This document shows positions 23,943 to 33,082 of a stretch of 64,000 nt of DNA, one piece after another. The translations under genes were made by a program, and so were the position numbers. Each line of letters opens with the position of its first letter. Within the stretch, counting starts at the first letter, position 1. The DNA is from Actinomycetes bacterium. GTDB lineage: Bacteria; Actinomycetota; Acidimicrobiia; Acidimicrobiales; RAAP-2. The stretch covers positions 18,674 to 82,673 of the forward strand of contig JAJZBK010000009.1 in assembly GCA_021798955.1 (NCBI GenBank), in the 5' to 3' direction. Under the pieces are notes generated by a model, which was not told the origin of the DNA, did not search any database, and saw only the letters and a list, made by a program, of their open reading frames with translations.

Positions 23943-26924
23943 GTGACGAAGCGATCCGAGGGAGCAGCGAGGGCGCTGCCGCGACGGTGCGTGTCGATCG
24001 GTCTGGCTACCAGGCGGGTGGCGGCCAGATGGGTCCACGGCGTGCTCGCGGGCTCGCTCGTCGTCCTGGTCGGCGTCGCGCTCAGCGCCCCGGCGGTCGG
24101 CGCCGCCGGAGCGACAAGCAGCCCGGTCCGGGTCGGCTCGGCGCCCGCCATCCCGCCTGGTGGCATGGTGGTGGGCCGCGCCCCTGGTGGTACCCGGGTA
24201 CCGGTCGAGGTCGCCCTGGCCGTGCCACACCCCGGGGCGCTCGCCCGCTTCGTCACCGCCGTGTCGACGCCGGGCTCACCCGACTACCACCACTACCTGG
24301 CCCGAGGGAGCTTCGGGCCGCGCTTCGGGCCGTCGGCTGGCACGCTGGCCGCCGTCCGGACCTGGCTCCGCGCTGCCGGTCTGGCTGTCGGTGCGACGGC
24401 GCCGGACCGCCTGACCGTGACGGCCAGCGGAACGGTGACCGAGGTGGAACGGGCCTTCGGCGTGGCCGAGTCGACGGTTCGCCTGCCCTCTGGGCGTGTC
24501 GCCCTGCTGGCGTCGGCGGCGCCGGCCGTGCCGGTCTCGTTGGCTCCAGCCGTTGCCGGGGTGGTGGGGCTGACCACGACCGTGCGACCCGCACCCGCCT
24601 TCACGACGGCCCGCCGGTTGCCTGGTGGCGGTGGCCGGTCGACAGCCGGCAGTCCGATGGGTCCGAGTGCCGATGTGGGGTCGCCGAGGCCGGCGCTGGC
24701 TGCTCCGACGGCCTGTTCAGCAGCGGCTGAGCTGGCTCAGGCCACCGGGGCGGACACGCCCGCCGGTTTCGCCCAGGCCTACGCCTTCGACGCGCTCTAT
24801 GGCGAGGGGCGGGTCGGCCACGGAGTGACCATCGGTCTGGAGGAGCTCGAGCAGTACAACGCCTCGGACGTTGCCGAGTACGAGAGCTGCTTCGGGCTCT
24901 CGGTTCCGGTCACCGACGTCAACGTCGACGGAGGCGCCCCCCCGGTGGGGCAGTCGGGCGAGGCAGCCTTGGACATCGAGGACGTCGCCGGCCTCGCCCC
25001 AGGGGCGTCGATCGTCGTCTACTCGGCTCCGGCGTCCTCGTCGGGGTCGCTCGACGACCTCCAGGCGATGGTCGACGACGACCAGGCACAGGTGCTCTCC
25101 ACCAGCTGGGGGGTGTGCGACCCGGGGCTCGTCGGCGGTGTCGCCACTACCGAGAACGTCCTGTTGGAGCAGGCGGCGGCCCAGGGCCAGACGTTCGTCG
25201 CAGCGGCGGGGGACAGCGGTGCCGAGGGTTGCTACCAGTCGAACCAGGCAAGCGCCGACACGGCGCTCGCCGTCGACGATCCAGCCGACCAGCCCTTTGC
25301 CCTCGGCGTGGGAGGGACGACCCTTCCGTCGCCGTCTGACCCCGGGGGTCAGACGGTGTGGAACAACTCGGAAGGGGCCGGGGGCGGTGGGGTCTCGCAG
25401 GACTTCCCCATGCCGACGTGGCAGGCGGGTCCCGGGGTGGTGAGCTCGCTGTCCTCGGGGACCCCGTGCTCGGCGTCGCCAGGGGAGTACGCATACTGCC
25501 GAGAGGTTCCCGACGTGTCGGCGGCAGCCGACCCGTCCGTCGGCGGCTACCTCGAGTACTTCGAGGGCCAGTGGGACGTCGTCGGCGGTACCAGTGGTGC
25601 CGCTCCCCTGTGGGCCGCACTGGTGGCCGACGTGGACCAGGGGTGCGGGGCACCAGTCGGCTTCGCCAACCCGGCGCTCTACGCGGCGGCGGCAGGCTCG
25701 GACGCCGCGGCCACCTTCACCGACGTCACCTCGGGGAACAACAATCCGATGGCCTACACCGGGACGTCCGACGCCCAGGGCTCCGGGGGCGCGCTCTACC
25801 CGGCCACCGTCGGTTACGACATGGCAAGCGGACTGGGGACGCCGATCGCGTCGGGCATCGCTGCCGCGCTCCAGCCGTCGGGCGGGTGCCCCTCGGTCAC
25901 CGGGTTGTCGGCCCCGTCGGGCACGGCACGCGGGGGTGATGCAGTCACCATCTCCGGTTCCGACCTGGTGGCCGGCGGCATGCCGACGGTGCGGTTCGGG
26001 TCGGCAACTGCCACGGTGACGGCGGCATCGGCGACGTCGGTGACTGTCGTCACCCCTGCCACCCTGACGCTCGGACCGGTCGAGGTGACGGTGTCGACGG
26101 CCAACGGCACGAGCCCGCCCGTCCCCCAGTCCGCCTACACCTACCTCGGTCCGAGCTACGACCTGGTGGCCTCCGACGGCGGGATCTTTACGTTCGGCAA
26201 CGCCCAGTTCCACGGCTCGATGGGCGGTTACCCGCTCAACAAGCCCATCGTCGGCATGGCGGCCGTCCCCGGTGGGGGCGGCTACTGGGAGGTGGCCTCC
26301 GACGGGGGGATCTTCTCCTTCGGGGATGCCCAGTTCTACGGCTCGATGGGCGGTCACCCCTTGAACCAGCCCATCGTCGGCATGGCGGCCGTCCCCGGCG
26401 GGGGCGGCTACTGGGAGGTGGCCTCCGACGGTGGCATCTTCTCCTTCGGGGATGCCCAGTTCTACGGCTCGATGGGCGGTCACCCGCTCAACAAGCCCAT
26501 CGTCGGCATGGCGGCCGTCCCCGGCGGGGGCGGCTACTGGGAGGTGGCCTCCGACGGTGGCATCTTCTCCTTCGGGGATGCCCAGTTCTACGGCTCGATG
26601 GGCGGTCACCCGCTCAACAAGCCCATCGTCGGCATGGCGGCCGTCCCCGGTGGGGGCGGCTACTGGGAGGTGGCTTCTGACGGAGGGATCTTCTCCTTCG
26701 GCGATGCCCAGTTCTACGGCTCGATGGGCGGTCACCCCTTGAACCAGCCCATCGTCGGCATGGCGGCCGTCCCCGATGGAGGCGGCTACTGGGAGGTGGC
26801 CTCCGACGGGGGGATCTTCTCCTTCGGGGACGCCCTGTTCTCGGGATCGATGGGCGGTCACCTCTTGAACAAGCCCATCGTCGGGATGACCGAGATCACC
26901 CCAGCAGGTTTGAACCTGACGTGA
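23943..26924 (+). CDS. Secreted S53 (sedolisin/kumamolisin-like) protease with TIG domain and six C-terminal repeats
   Basis: 993 aa. A basic N-terminus and hydrophobic segment (about 31-52, cleavage near A-V-G-A-A) form a signal peptide. An activation propeptide of the Pro-kumamolisin type covers about 65-215. In the catalytic domain the Glu/Asp pair is E340 and D344 (GEAALD), the oxyanion Asp is D424 (AGDSGAEG), and the nucleophile is S551 (GGTSGAAP). The calcium-site motif Y-D-M-A-S-G-L-G-T-P is near 625. An IPT/TIG-like domain (about 655-735) precedes six 42-residue repeats. These enzymes work at acid pH outside the cell. GTG 23943 has a GAGGAGA Shine-Dalgarno. The catalytic set appears complete. 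Confidence 0.93.
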   Translation: MTKRSEGAARALPRRCVSIGLATRRVAARWVHGVLAGSLVVLVGVALSAPAVGAAGATSSPVRVGSAPAIPPGGMVVGRAPGGTRVPVEVALAVPHPGALARFVTAVSTPGSPDYHHYLARGSFGPRFGPSAGTLAAVRTWLRAAGLAVGATAPDRLTVTASGTVTEVERAFGVAESTVRLPSGRVALLASAAPAVPVSLAPAVAGVVGLTTTVRPAPAFTTARRLPGGGGRSTAGSPMGPSADVGSPRPALAAPTACSAAAELAQATGADTPAGFAQAYAFDALYGEGRVGHGVTIGLEELEQYNASDVAEYESCFGLSVPVTDVNVDGGAPPVGQSGEAALDIEDVAGLAPGASIVVYSAPASSSGSLDDLQAMVDDDQAQVLSTSWGVCDPGLVGGVATTENVLLEQAAAQGQTFVAAAGDSGAEGCYQSNQASADTALAVDDPADQPFALGVGGTTLPSPSDPGGQTVWNNSEGAGGGGVSQDFPMPTWQAGPGVVSSLSSGTPCSASPGEYAYCREVPDVSAAADPSVGGYLEYFEGQWDVVGGTSGAAPLWAALVADVDQGCGAPVGFANPALYAAAAGSDAAATFTDVTSGNNNPMAYTGTSDAQGSGGALYPATVGYDMASGLGTPIASGIAAALQPSGGCPSVTGLSAPSGTARGGDAVTISGSDLVAGGMPTVRFGSATATVTAASATSVTVVTPATLTLGPVEVTVSTANGTSPPVPQSAYTYLGPSYDLVASDGGIFTFGNAQFHGSMGGYPLNKPIVGMAAVPGGGGYWEVASDGGIFSFGDAQFYGSMGGHPLNQPIVGMAAVPGGGGYWEVASDGGIFSFGDAQFYGSMGGHPLNKPIVGMAAVPGGGGYWEVASDGGIFSFGDAQFYGSMGGHPLNKPIVGMAAVPGGGGYWEVASDGGIFSFGDAQFYGSMGGHPLNQPIVGMAAVPDGGGYWEVASDGGIFSFGDALFSGSMGGHLLNKPIVGMTEITPAGLNLT
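26163..26918 (+). repeat. Six tandem 126-bp units in the S53 protease gene
   Basis: Units start at 26163, 26289, 26415, 26541, 26667 and 26793. Each encodes 42 residues of the pattern EVASDGGIFSFGDAQFYGSM...PIVGMAAVPGGGGYW. Units 2 to 5 are almost identical in DNA, while unit 1 (LVASDGGIFTFGNAQFHG) and unit 6 have diverged. Six Gly-rich blades suggest a beta-propeller-like or cell-surface adhesion module; the fold is inferred. Confidence 0.95.
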
Positions 26925-27004
26925 TCGGGACGTCCGACGGCAACACGGCGGTCAGGGTCCACGATCCCCGGCCACCGACCGGCAACGGGCAGCACGGGTA
27001 GGCG

Positions 27005-27018
27005 TACACTGACGCGTC
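27005..27018 (+). promoter_or_regulatory. Promoter of the DUF948-like gene and alaS cluster
   Basis: TACACT (27005-27010) and eight bases before ATG 27019, with no Shine-Dalgarno. Confidence 0.5.
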
Positions 27019-27417
27019 ATGTCCGCTGCCGAGGTCGCTGCTGTCGTGGCTGCGGGGTGCTCGACGGTGTCCGTCGTAGTCATCGCCGTGGTAGCCCGCA
27101 CCCTCCGGCGTCAGGTGCGTGTCCTCGAGCGGACGGTCGCGCAGCTCTCGGAGTCGACGGTGCCATTGGTGGCCGACGCCCACCGGGTGGTCGGGCAGGC
27201 GGCGAGCGAGCTCGAACGGGTGGGCGTGGTGCTCGAGCGGACCGGTTCCGTGGCGGCCACCGTCGACTCGGCGAGCCGGCTGGCCTACCGGGCGTTCGCC
27301 AACCCGGTCGTCAAGGTGCTGGCGGTGGGTGCCGGAGCGAGTGGCGGGGTGCGCCAACTGCGGCAGCGCCGTGCCGACGGCGTGGGACGCACGCCACGCG
27401 GCCGAGGGGGTCGCTGA
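27019..27417 (+). CDS. DUF948-like small membrane protein
   Basis: 132 aa. A single N-terminal membrane helix (about 7-27) is followed by a long amphipathic, coiled-coil-prone helix (LRRQVRVLERTVAQLSE) and a second weakly hydrophobic Ala/Gly region near 100. The C-terminus is Arg/Gly-rich. This looks like the DUF948 proteins found directly upstream of alaS in actinobacteria, whose function is unknown. The next gene starts three bases after its stop, so the two are translated together. Confidence 0.75.
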   Translation: MSAAEVAAVVAAGCSTVSVVVIAVVARTLRRQVRVLERTVAQLSESTVPLVADAHRVVGQAASELERVGVVLERTGSVAATVDSASRLAYRAFANPVVKVLAVGAGASGGVRQLRQRRADGVGRTPRGRGGR

Positions 27418-27419
27418 CG

Positions 27420-27920
27420 GTGCCGCGGCGGTCGGCATGGCTGGCGGTGGGCGTCGTGCTCGGTGCCGGTTCGTCGCTGTGGGCCGAGCGAGCCCTCCGT
27501 CGCACCGTGCAGCGGACGGCCGCCGCTGTCCAACCCGACGCGGTGGTGCGCCAGGTGGGCCGTGCCGCCCGAGATGCAGCGGAAGCGGCAGGTGCTCGCG
27601 TCGCCGAGGCCGTCGACGCCGGACGCCAGGCGATGCACCGTCGGGAGGACGAGCTGTGGGCGGGGCTGTCTGCAGCCGGGCACGGAGACCGTCACGAGGT
27701 CATGGGGGAGACGATGGGGCGGCAGACGGTCGACCGTGGCGGGCTCCGTTCCGACGCCGGACGACCGGAGACCGTGGGCGGTCCCGGGGCGTCCGCGGCT
27801 GACGCGAGCTGGCGAGAAGCGGTGGGTGGCAGCGACCGAGGGTGGGGTCGTCGCACCCGGCCGGCTCGTCAGGGACGACCGCGCCGGCCCAGGTCTGGGG
27901 CGACGCCTTCGGCCCACTAG
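27420..27920 (+). CDS. Small membrane-anchored protein of the alaS cluster, unknown function
   Basis: 166 aa from GTG 27420. The N-terminus W-L-A-V-G-V-V-L-G-A-G-S-S-L-W-A-E-R is a short membrane segment followed by R-R-T-V-Q-R-T, which resembles the DUF6167-like proteins that sit between the DUF948 gene and alaS in other actinobacteria. A charged helical middle (about 40-85) and a Gly/Arg-rich tail without conserved features follow. Its stop codon (TAG 27918-27920) is also the start of the putative alaS -10 hexamer. No function is known to me. Confidence 0.65.
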   Translation: MPRRSAWLAVGVVLGAGSSLWAERALRRTVQRTAAAVQPDAVVRQVGRAARDAAEAAGARVAEAVDAGRQAMHRREDELWAGLSAAGHGDRHEVMGETMGRQTVDRGGLRSDAGRPETVGGPGASAADASWREAVGGSDRGWGRRTRPARQGRPRRPRSGATPSAH

Positions 27921-27931
27921 GCTCGCCGTTT
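27918..27931 (+). promoter_or_regulatory. Probable leaderless promoter of alaS
   Basis: TAGGCT (27918-27923), overlapping the upstream stop codon, and eight bases before GTG 27932. No Shine-Dalgarno is seen. Confidence 0.45.
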
Positions 27932-30532
27932 GTGACCTCCGGCCGGGCGTTCGACGCCGAGCAGCTGCGCAGCGAGTTCACCCGCTTCTTCACCGAGCGG
28001 GGCCACGTCGCCGTACCGTCAGCGAGCCTCATCCCCCACGACCCGACGGTGCTGTTCACCATCGCCGGCATGGTCCCTTTCAAGCCGTACTTCGTCGGCG
28101 ACGAACGGCCGCCGTGGCCGCGTGCCACCTCGGTGCAGAAGTGCTTCCGGACGCTTGACATCGACATCGTCGGGTCGACGCACCGCCACTGCACCTTCTT
28201 CGAGATGCTGGGCAACTTCAGCTTCGGCGACTACTTCAAGGCGGAGGCCATCCCATTCGCCTGGGAGCTGGTGACAGAGGTGCTCGGCATCGACGGCGAC
28301 CGTCTGTGGGTCACCGTCTACGACAGTGACGACGAGGCGGCCGCCATCTGGACCGATGCCGTGGGCGTGGACCCCAGTCGGGTCCAACGCATGGGCGACG
28401 ACAACTTTTGGCAGATGGGCGACACGGGGCCGTGCGGTCCGAGCTCGGAGCTCTACGTCGACAAGGGACCCGCCTACGGGGCCGAAGGAGGTCCTGCGCA
28501 CGGCGGCCCCGAGCGTTTTGTCGAGATCTGGAACCTGGTCTTCATGCAGTACAACCGGCTCCCCGACGGGACGACTGAGCCGTTGCCGCGGCCGAGCATC
28601 GACACGGGCGCCGGGCTCGAGCGGATCCTTCCCATCCTGCAAGGGGTCGACTCGATCTTCGCCACCGACCTCTTCGAGCCGGTGCTCGAGGTGGCCCAGT
28701 CCCTCAGCGGCCATCCTTACGGCCAGGACCCCTCCGCCGACGTCGGCCTACGTATCCTCGCCGACCACGGACGGGCGATGGCCGTGCTCGTCTCGGACGG
28801 CGTGCTGCCCTCCAACGAGGGGCGAGGGTACGTGCTCCGTCGGATCATCCGCCGTGCCGTGCGGCGAGGGCGTCAACTGGGTATCGATGGAGGGGTGGTA
28901 GTACCGCTGGCCGAGGCAGCGATCGGCGTGCTCGGCGGCGCCTACCCCGACCTAGTGGCTAACGGCGACCTCATCAGCGAGGTCCTCGAACGCGAAGAGG
29001 CGGCCTTCGTCCGCACCCTGGCCACCGGGTCGGCCATCCTCGAGGCCGAGCTGGCCACGGGAGTGCGCACCCTGTCCGGCGAGGACGCCTTCCGACTGCA
29101 CGACACCTACGGCTTCCCGGTCGAGCTGACCGTGGAGATCGCCAGGGAGGCGGGCGTCGACGTCGACCTGGCCGGCTTCGAGGCCGCCATGGAGCGCCAG
29201 CGCCAGCGCGCTCGGGCAGCCGCCCGAGCTGGTCGCTCTCACGCCGACGAGCAGACCTACCGGTCGCTGCTCGACCGCCAGGGGCAGACGGTGTTCTTGG
29301 GGTACGGTCCCGACGGCTACGCGTCACCGGCCCAGGTGGTGGCTGTGCTCGACGCGTCGGAGTCGGGCGAACCAGGAGTTGTCGAGGTCTTCCTCGACCG
29401 AACACCGTTCTACGCCGAGTCGGGTGGCCAGATGGGGGACACGGGAACCATCGTCACCGAGACGGGTACAGCACACGTCTTCGACACCATCGCCCCGCTT
29501 CCCGGCCTGGTGGCCCACCGGGCCCGGGTGACCGGAGAGCTCTTCGCCGGACAGGACGCGCTGGCCACCATCGACGCCGTCCGGCGGGATGCCCTGCGTC
29601 GCAACCACACGGCCACCCACCTCCTCCACGCCGCCTTGCGGACCGTGCTCGGCGACCACGTCCGCCAGCAAGGATCACTGGTGGCACCGGACCGCCTCCG
29701 GTTCGACTTCAGCCATCGGGGCGCGGTGGCACCCGAAGAGCTCGGGGCAGTGGCGGCCATGGCCAACGAGGACGTCCTTACCGACGCCCCGGTGACCACG
29801 ATCGAGACCTCCAAGCAGGAAGCGGAAGCCTTAGGCGCCCTCGCCTTCTTCGGGGACAAGTACGGCGAACGGGTCCGGGTCGTCCGGGCCGGCCCGCACT
29901 CGGTCGAGCTGTGCGGAGGAACGCACGTGGGAGCGCTCGGGATGATCGGACCGGTCACGGTGGTCTCCGAGAGCTCGATCGGCGCGGGGACCCGACGGAT
30001 CGAAGCGGTCACCGGCGCCCAGGCCCTGGCCCGGCTGACCGCCCGCGAAGGCCTGCTGGCCGAGGCTGCCGCGCTGCTCAAGACCGAGCCGGAGCAGGTG
30101 CCGGCAACGCTCGAACGGTTGCTCGAGCGCCAGCGAGCCGCCGAGCGCGCCCTCGAGGAGTCCGAGCGCCGGTCGTTGGCCGACGAGGCGGCATCCCTCG
30201 CCTCCCGGGCGCTCGGTGGGGTCGTCGTGGCGCGCCGGGACGGGCTCGCTCCCGACCTGGTCCGAGCGTTGGCCCAACAGGCGTGTCGGAATGGCCAGCT
30301 GGCTGCCGTCGTGGTGGGCGGGAGCCCTGACGGCGAGCGAGCCACCGTCACGGCGTGCGTGGAGGATGCTGGAGCAGCCCGGGCGACGGCTGCCGAGCTG
30401 GTTGCCTTGGTGGGTCCGCTGATTGGCGGCGGTGGCGGCGGTTCCCCGGCACTGGCCACCGCTGGTGGCAAGGACCCGTCCGGGATCGACCGGGCGCTCG
30501 ACGAGGTGCGTCGGGTCCTCGCCGGGCAGTGA
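27932..30532 (+). CDS. alaS: Alanyl-tRNA synthetase
   Basis: 866 aa, full length. The class-II catalytic core begins S-E-F-T-R-F-F and has motif 2 around C-F-R-T-L-D-I-D. The tRNA recognition region and then the editing domain carry HTATHLLH and the C-G-G-T-H-V zinc/editing motifs. A C-Ala domain with the Gly-rich GGGGGGS segment ends the protein. The GTG at 27932 gives the usual N-terminal length; an in-frame ATG at 27842 would overlap the previous gene by about 80 bases. The stop overlaps the ruvX start. Confidence 0.97.
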   Translation: MTSGRAFDAEQLRSEFTRFFTERGHVAVPSASLIPHDPTVLFTIAGMVPFKPYFVGDERPPWPRATSVQKCFRTLDIDIVGSTHRHCTFFEMLGNFSFGDYFKAEAIPFAWELVTEVLGIDGDRLWVTVYDSDDEAAAIWTDAVGVDPSRVQRMGDDNFWQMGDTGPCGPSSELYVDKGPAYGAEGGPAHGGPERFVEIWNLVFMQYNRLPDGTTEPLPRPSIDTGAGLERILPILQGVDSIFATDLFEPVLEVAQSLSGHPYGQDPSADVGLRILADHGRAMAVLVSDGVLPSNEGRGYVLRRIIRRAVRRGRQLGIDGGVVVPLAEAAIGVLGGAYPDLVANGDLISEVLEREEAAFVRTLATGSAILEAELATGVRTLSGEDAFRLHDTYGFPVELTVEIAREAGVDVDLAGFEAAMERQRQRARAAARAGRSHADEQTYRSLLDRQGQTVFLGYGPDGYASPAQVVAVLDASESGEPGVVEVFLDRTPFYAESGGQMGDTGTIVTETGTAHVFDTIAPLPGLVAHRARVTGELFAGQDALATIDAVRRDALRRNHTATHLLHAALRTVLGDHVRQQGSLVAPDRLRFDFSHRGAVAPEELGAVAAMANEDVLTDAPVTTIETSKQEAEALGALAFFGDKYGERVRVVRAGPHSVELCGGTHVGALGMIGPVTVVSESSIGAGTRRIEAVTGAQALARLTAREGLLAEAAALLKTEPEQVPATLERLLERQRAAERALEESERRSLADEAASLASRALGGVVVARRDGLAPDLVRALAQQACRNGQLAAVVVGGSPDGERATVTACVEDAGAARATAAELVALVGPLIGGGGGGSPALATAGGKDPSGIDRALDEVRRVLAGQ

Positions 30533-31002
30533 CGGTCCCGACCGACGGACGGATCGTCGGGCTCGACCTCGGCAGCCGGAGGATCGGTGTCGCCGTCTCC
30601 GACCGCAGCCGGGTGCTGGCGACCCCCCGGATGACCCTCGAGCGTACGGGCAACCTCGACGCGGACCGTAGGGCGATCGTCCGCCTGGTGGCCGAGGAGG
30701 AGGCGACGTGCGTGCTGGTCGGCCTTCCGCTGGGGCTGGACGGCCGCGAGGGAACCGCCGCCCAGGGGGCCCGGGCAGAAGCCAGGGCACTGGCGGTAGC
30801 ACTCGCCCCCGCTGGCGTGCCGGTCGTGCTGTTCGACGAACGGTTCACCACGGTGACCGCGCACCGGCTGCTGGCCTCGTCCGGTCTCGACGGACGACGT
30901 CGGCGCGCGGTCGTCGACCGTTCCTCGGCAACGGTCCTCGTCCAGGCGTTCCTCGACGGGCCGGTCGGACAGGGCGAGCTCGTCGACCCGGAGGCAGGCT
31001 GA
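30529..31002 (+). CDS. ruvX: RuvX/YqgF-family putative Holliday junction resolvase / pre-16S rRNA nuclease
   Basis: 157 aa RNase-H-like domain. Conserved motifs are GLDLGSRRIGVAVSD, V-G-L-P-L-G-L-D-G-x-E-G and F-D-E-R-F-T-T-V-x-A, with the expected Asp and Glu residues. In E. coli the homologue is needed for 16S rRNA 5' maturation; a resolvase role was proposed from fold similarity. GTG 30529 overlaps the alaS stop, and mltG follows after one base. This alaS-ruvX-mltG-aroE order is conserved in actinobacteria. Confidence 0.95.
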   Translation: MTVPTDGRIVGLDLGSRRIGVAVSDRSRVLATPRMTLERTGNLDADRRAIVRLVAEEEATCVLVGLPLGLDGREGTAAQGARAEARALAVALAPAGVPVVLFDERFTTVTAHRLLASSGLDGRRRRAVVDRSSATVLVQAFLDGPVGQGELVDPEAG

Positions 31003-31003
31003 G

Positions 31004-32056
31004 GTGGCGGTTCGGCTCCACGCCCGACCGGCCCGCCTGCTCGGCCGCCATCCGTGGCGGCTGGTGATCGTCGCGGCGGTCGTCGCTGTCCTCCTCGTGG
31101 CGGTCGCGATCGTCACCTGGGTCGAGGTGGAGGCCGCGCCGAGCGGGAGCCGCGGCGCCCAGGTCATCGTGGACGTCCGCGCCGGTACCGGGACGGCCGG
31201 GCTGGCCGACGCACTGGCGCACAGCAGGGTGATCGGGAGCGCGCTCGCCTTTCGCCTGTGGACCGGGTTCCACGACGTCCCGTTGATCCTGCCCGGGTAC
31301 TACGCCTTCGACCGGGGCGAGGGCTTCGGTGCCATCGCTGCCGTGGTGGGCAACGGACCGAACGTGTTCTCGTTGGTCGTCCCACCAGGCTTCACCGTTG
31401 CCGAGGTAGCCCACCGTCTCGGCGAGCTGCCGGGCCACACCGGGGAGCGGTTCTTGGCCCTGGCCACCAGCGGGACGGTGCGCTCGCCTTGGCAACCCGC
31501 TGGCTCGACCAACCTCGACGGACTGCTCGGTACCGGGTCGTACCGGATTGTCCCAGGGCTCACCGACGCCACGCTCCTGCGTGAGATGATCGGCCGCTTC
31601 GACGCGGAAGCGGCTCGGCTCTCGCTGGCCAACGGGGCTGCCCGCGAAGGCCTCACGCCCTACCAGGCGATCACCGCGGCGTCGATCGTCCAGAAGGAGG
31701 GCGTGATCCAGAAGAACCTCGGACCTGTCGCCCGGGTCGTGCTCAACCGATTGGCCAAGGGGATGCCGCTGCAGATGGACTCCACCGTGCTCTACGCGCT
31801 CGGTCAGGACGGTGGCGCCGTCACCAAGGCGGACCTGGCGCTGCCGTCGCCGTACAACTCGTACCTCCACGCGGGCCTGACGCCCACTCCGATCTGTTTC
31901 CCGTCGACAGCAGCGCTCTCGGCCATGTTGTCCCCGCCACCGGGGAACTGGCTCTACTTCGTGGTCGTCGAGCCCGACGGCACCGAGGCCTTCTCAACGA
32001 CGTTCGGCGAGCAACTGGCCAACGAAGCCCTCGCCCAGAAGCGGGGGCTGCCGTGA
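31004..32056 (+). CDS. mltG: Endolytic murein transglycosylase MltG
   Basis: 350 aa. One membrane helix near the N-terminus (about 21-42) anchors an extracytoplasmic domain containing LysM-like and YceG parts. The catalytic glutamate is in A-S-I-V-Q-K-E-G, and the fold-specific motifs Y-R-I-V-P-G, M-D-S-T-V-L-Y-A-L-G and S-P-Y-N-[ST]-Y are all present. MltG cuts nascent peptidoglycan strands and sets glycan length. GTG start follows the ruvX stop by one base; the stop overlaps aroE. Confidence 0.96.
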   Translation: MAVRLHARPARLLGRHPWRLVIVAAVVAVLLVAVAIVTWVEVEAAPSGSRGAQVIVDVRAGTGTAGLADALAHSRVIGSALAFRLWTGFHDVPLILPGYYAFDRGEGFGAIAAVVGNGPNVFSLVVPPGFTVAEVAHRLGELPGHTGERFLALATSGTVRSPWQPAGSTNLDGLLGTGSYRIVPGLTDATLLREMIGRFDAEAARLSLANGAAREGLTPYQAITAASIVQKEGVIQKNLGPVARVVLNRLAKGMPLQMDSTVLYALGQDGGAVTKADLALPSPYNSYLHAGLTPTPICFPSTAALSAMLSPPPGNWLYFVVVEPDGTEAFSTTFGEQLANEALAQKRGLP

Positions 32057-32928
32057 CGTCGGGATCCCAGGGGGTCGCCGAGCTGTCGGCACGCACCACG
32101 GTGGTTGGTGTCATCGGGATGCCGGTCGACCACTCGCTCTCCCCCCGGCTGCACAACGCCGCGTTTGCTGCCCTTGGGCTCGACTGGGTATCGGTGGCGT
32201 TCCCGGTCGCGGCCGGTACGGCTCCGACCGCGCTGGCCGGGGCGCGGGCGCTCGGGGTTCGGGGGCTGTCGGTGACCATGCCCCACAAGGAGGCCGTCGC
32301 CGACGCCGTCGACGACGCCACCGACACCGTGCGAGCCCTGGGCGCGGCGAACTGCGTCGACCTGGCGGACGGTCGGTTGATTGGGGTCAACACCGACGGC
32401 GCGGGGTTCGTGGCTGCCGTCGAGGAGGGCGGTTGGTTCGATCCCGCCGGCGAGCGGTGCGTGGTGCTCGGTGCCGGCGGTGCGGCACGGGCAGTGGTGC
32501 TGGCACTGGCTGAGGCGGGTGCTGTCGAGGTCGTGGTGGTGAACCGGACGGCGTCCCGGGCAGTTCGGGCGGCCCGGCTGGCCGGTGCCGTCGGGCGAGT
32601 GGGGAGCGCAGCCGACGTCGCCGGTGCCAGTCTGGTGGTCAAGGCGACACCGGCGGGCATGACGGGCGTCGGCGGGGCCGGTCACGACGAGGTTGCTGTG
32701 CCCGGGCGCGGGCAGTTTGTCGTCGACCTCGTCTACGACCCGCCGATGACGCCATGGTTGACGGCGGCCGAAGCGGCGGGCGCCCAGGTCCGCAACGGCC
32801 TGGGCACCTTGCTCCACCAGGCGGCCTTCCAGCTCGAACGGTGGACGGGCCTCCAGGTTCCCCGTCGTGCGCTGTGGGCGGCGGTGGCGCCCGACGGTGG
32901 GCCGGGGGCGCCTGGTCGGCCGTCGTGA
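32053..32928 (+). CDS. aroE: Shikimate dehydrogenase
   Basis: 291 aa, with the shikimate-binding motif D-H-S-L-S-P-R-L-H-N, the catalytic Lys in TMPHKE, N-T-D-G, and the NADP-binding GAGGAARAV loop with N-R-T after it. It reduces 3-dehydroshikimate in the pathway to chorismate. Chorismate is used by trpE and menF elsewhere in the window. The final residues (G-A-P-G-R-P-S) are encoded by the first unit of a 30-bp tandem array that continues past the stop. GTG start overlaps mltG. Confidence 0.96.
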   Translation: MTSGSQGVAELSARTTVVGVIGMPVDHSLSPRLHNAAFAALGLDWVSVAFPVAAGTAPTALAGARALGVRGLSVTMPHKEAVADAVDDATDTVRALGAANCVDLADGRLIGVNTDGAGFVAAVEEGGWFDPAGERCVVLGAGGAARAVVLALAEAGAVEVVVVNRTASRAVRAARLAGAVGRVGSAADVAGASLVVKATPAGMTGVGGAGHDEVAVPGRGQFVVDLVYDPPMTPWLTAAEAAGAQVRNGLGTLLHQAAFQLERWTGLQVPRRALWAAVAPDGGPGAPGRPS

Positions 32929-33030
32929 GGTGGTCGGGCGCCTGGTCGGCCGTCGTGAGGTGGTCGGGCGCCTGGTCGGCCGTCGTGAGGTGGTCGGGCG
33001 CCTGGTCGGCCGTCGTGAGGTGGTCGGGCG
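32911..33030. repeat. Four perfect 30-bp tandem units spanning the aroE stop and the gap to the SEDS gene
   Basis: Unit CCTGGTCGGCCGTCGTGAGG plus TGGTCGGGCG starts at 32911, 32941, 32971 and 33001, all identical; a fifth is broken after eight bases. Unit 1 encodes the aroE C-terminus and stop; the other three are untranslated. Confidence 0.97.
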
Positions 33031-33055
33031 CCTGGGGCGCCCACGCCTGGCGCGG

Positions 33056-33061
33056 TAGCCT
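33056..33061 (+). promoter_or_regulatory. Possible -10 element of the first SEDS gene
   Basis: TAGCCT lies 21 bases before GTG 33083. Unlike most first genes here there is room for a leader, and CGGAGAC (about 33071-33077) could serve as Shine-Dalgarno. Confidence 0.3.
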
Positions 33062-33082
33062 GGAGGGGATCGGAGACCTGCC

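Noticed and set aside
24717..26861. 714-residue minus-strand ORF with repeats opposite the S53 protease
   Set aside because: Its repeats are only the reverse complement of the protease repeats; the plus strand has the signal peptide, catalytic residues and Shine-Dalgarno.
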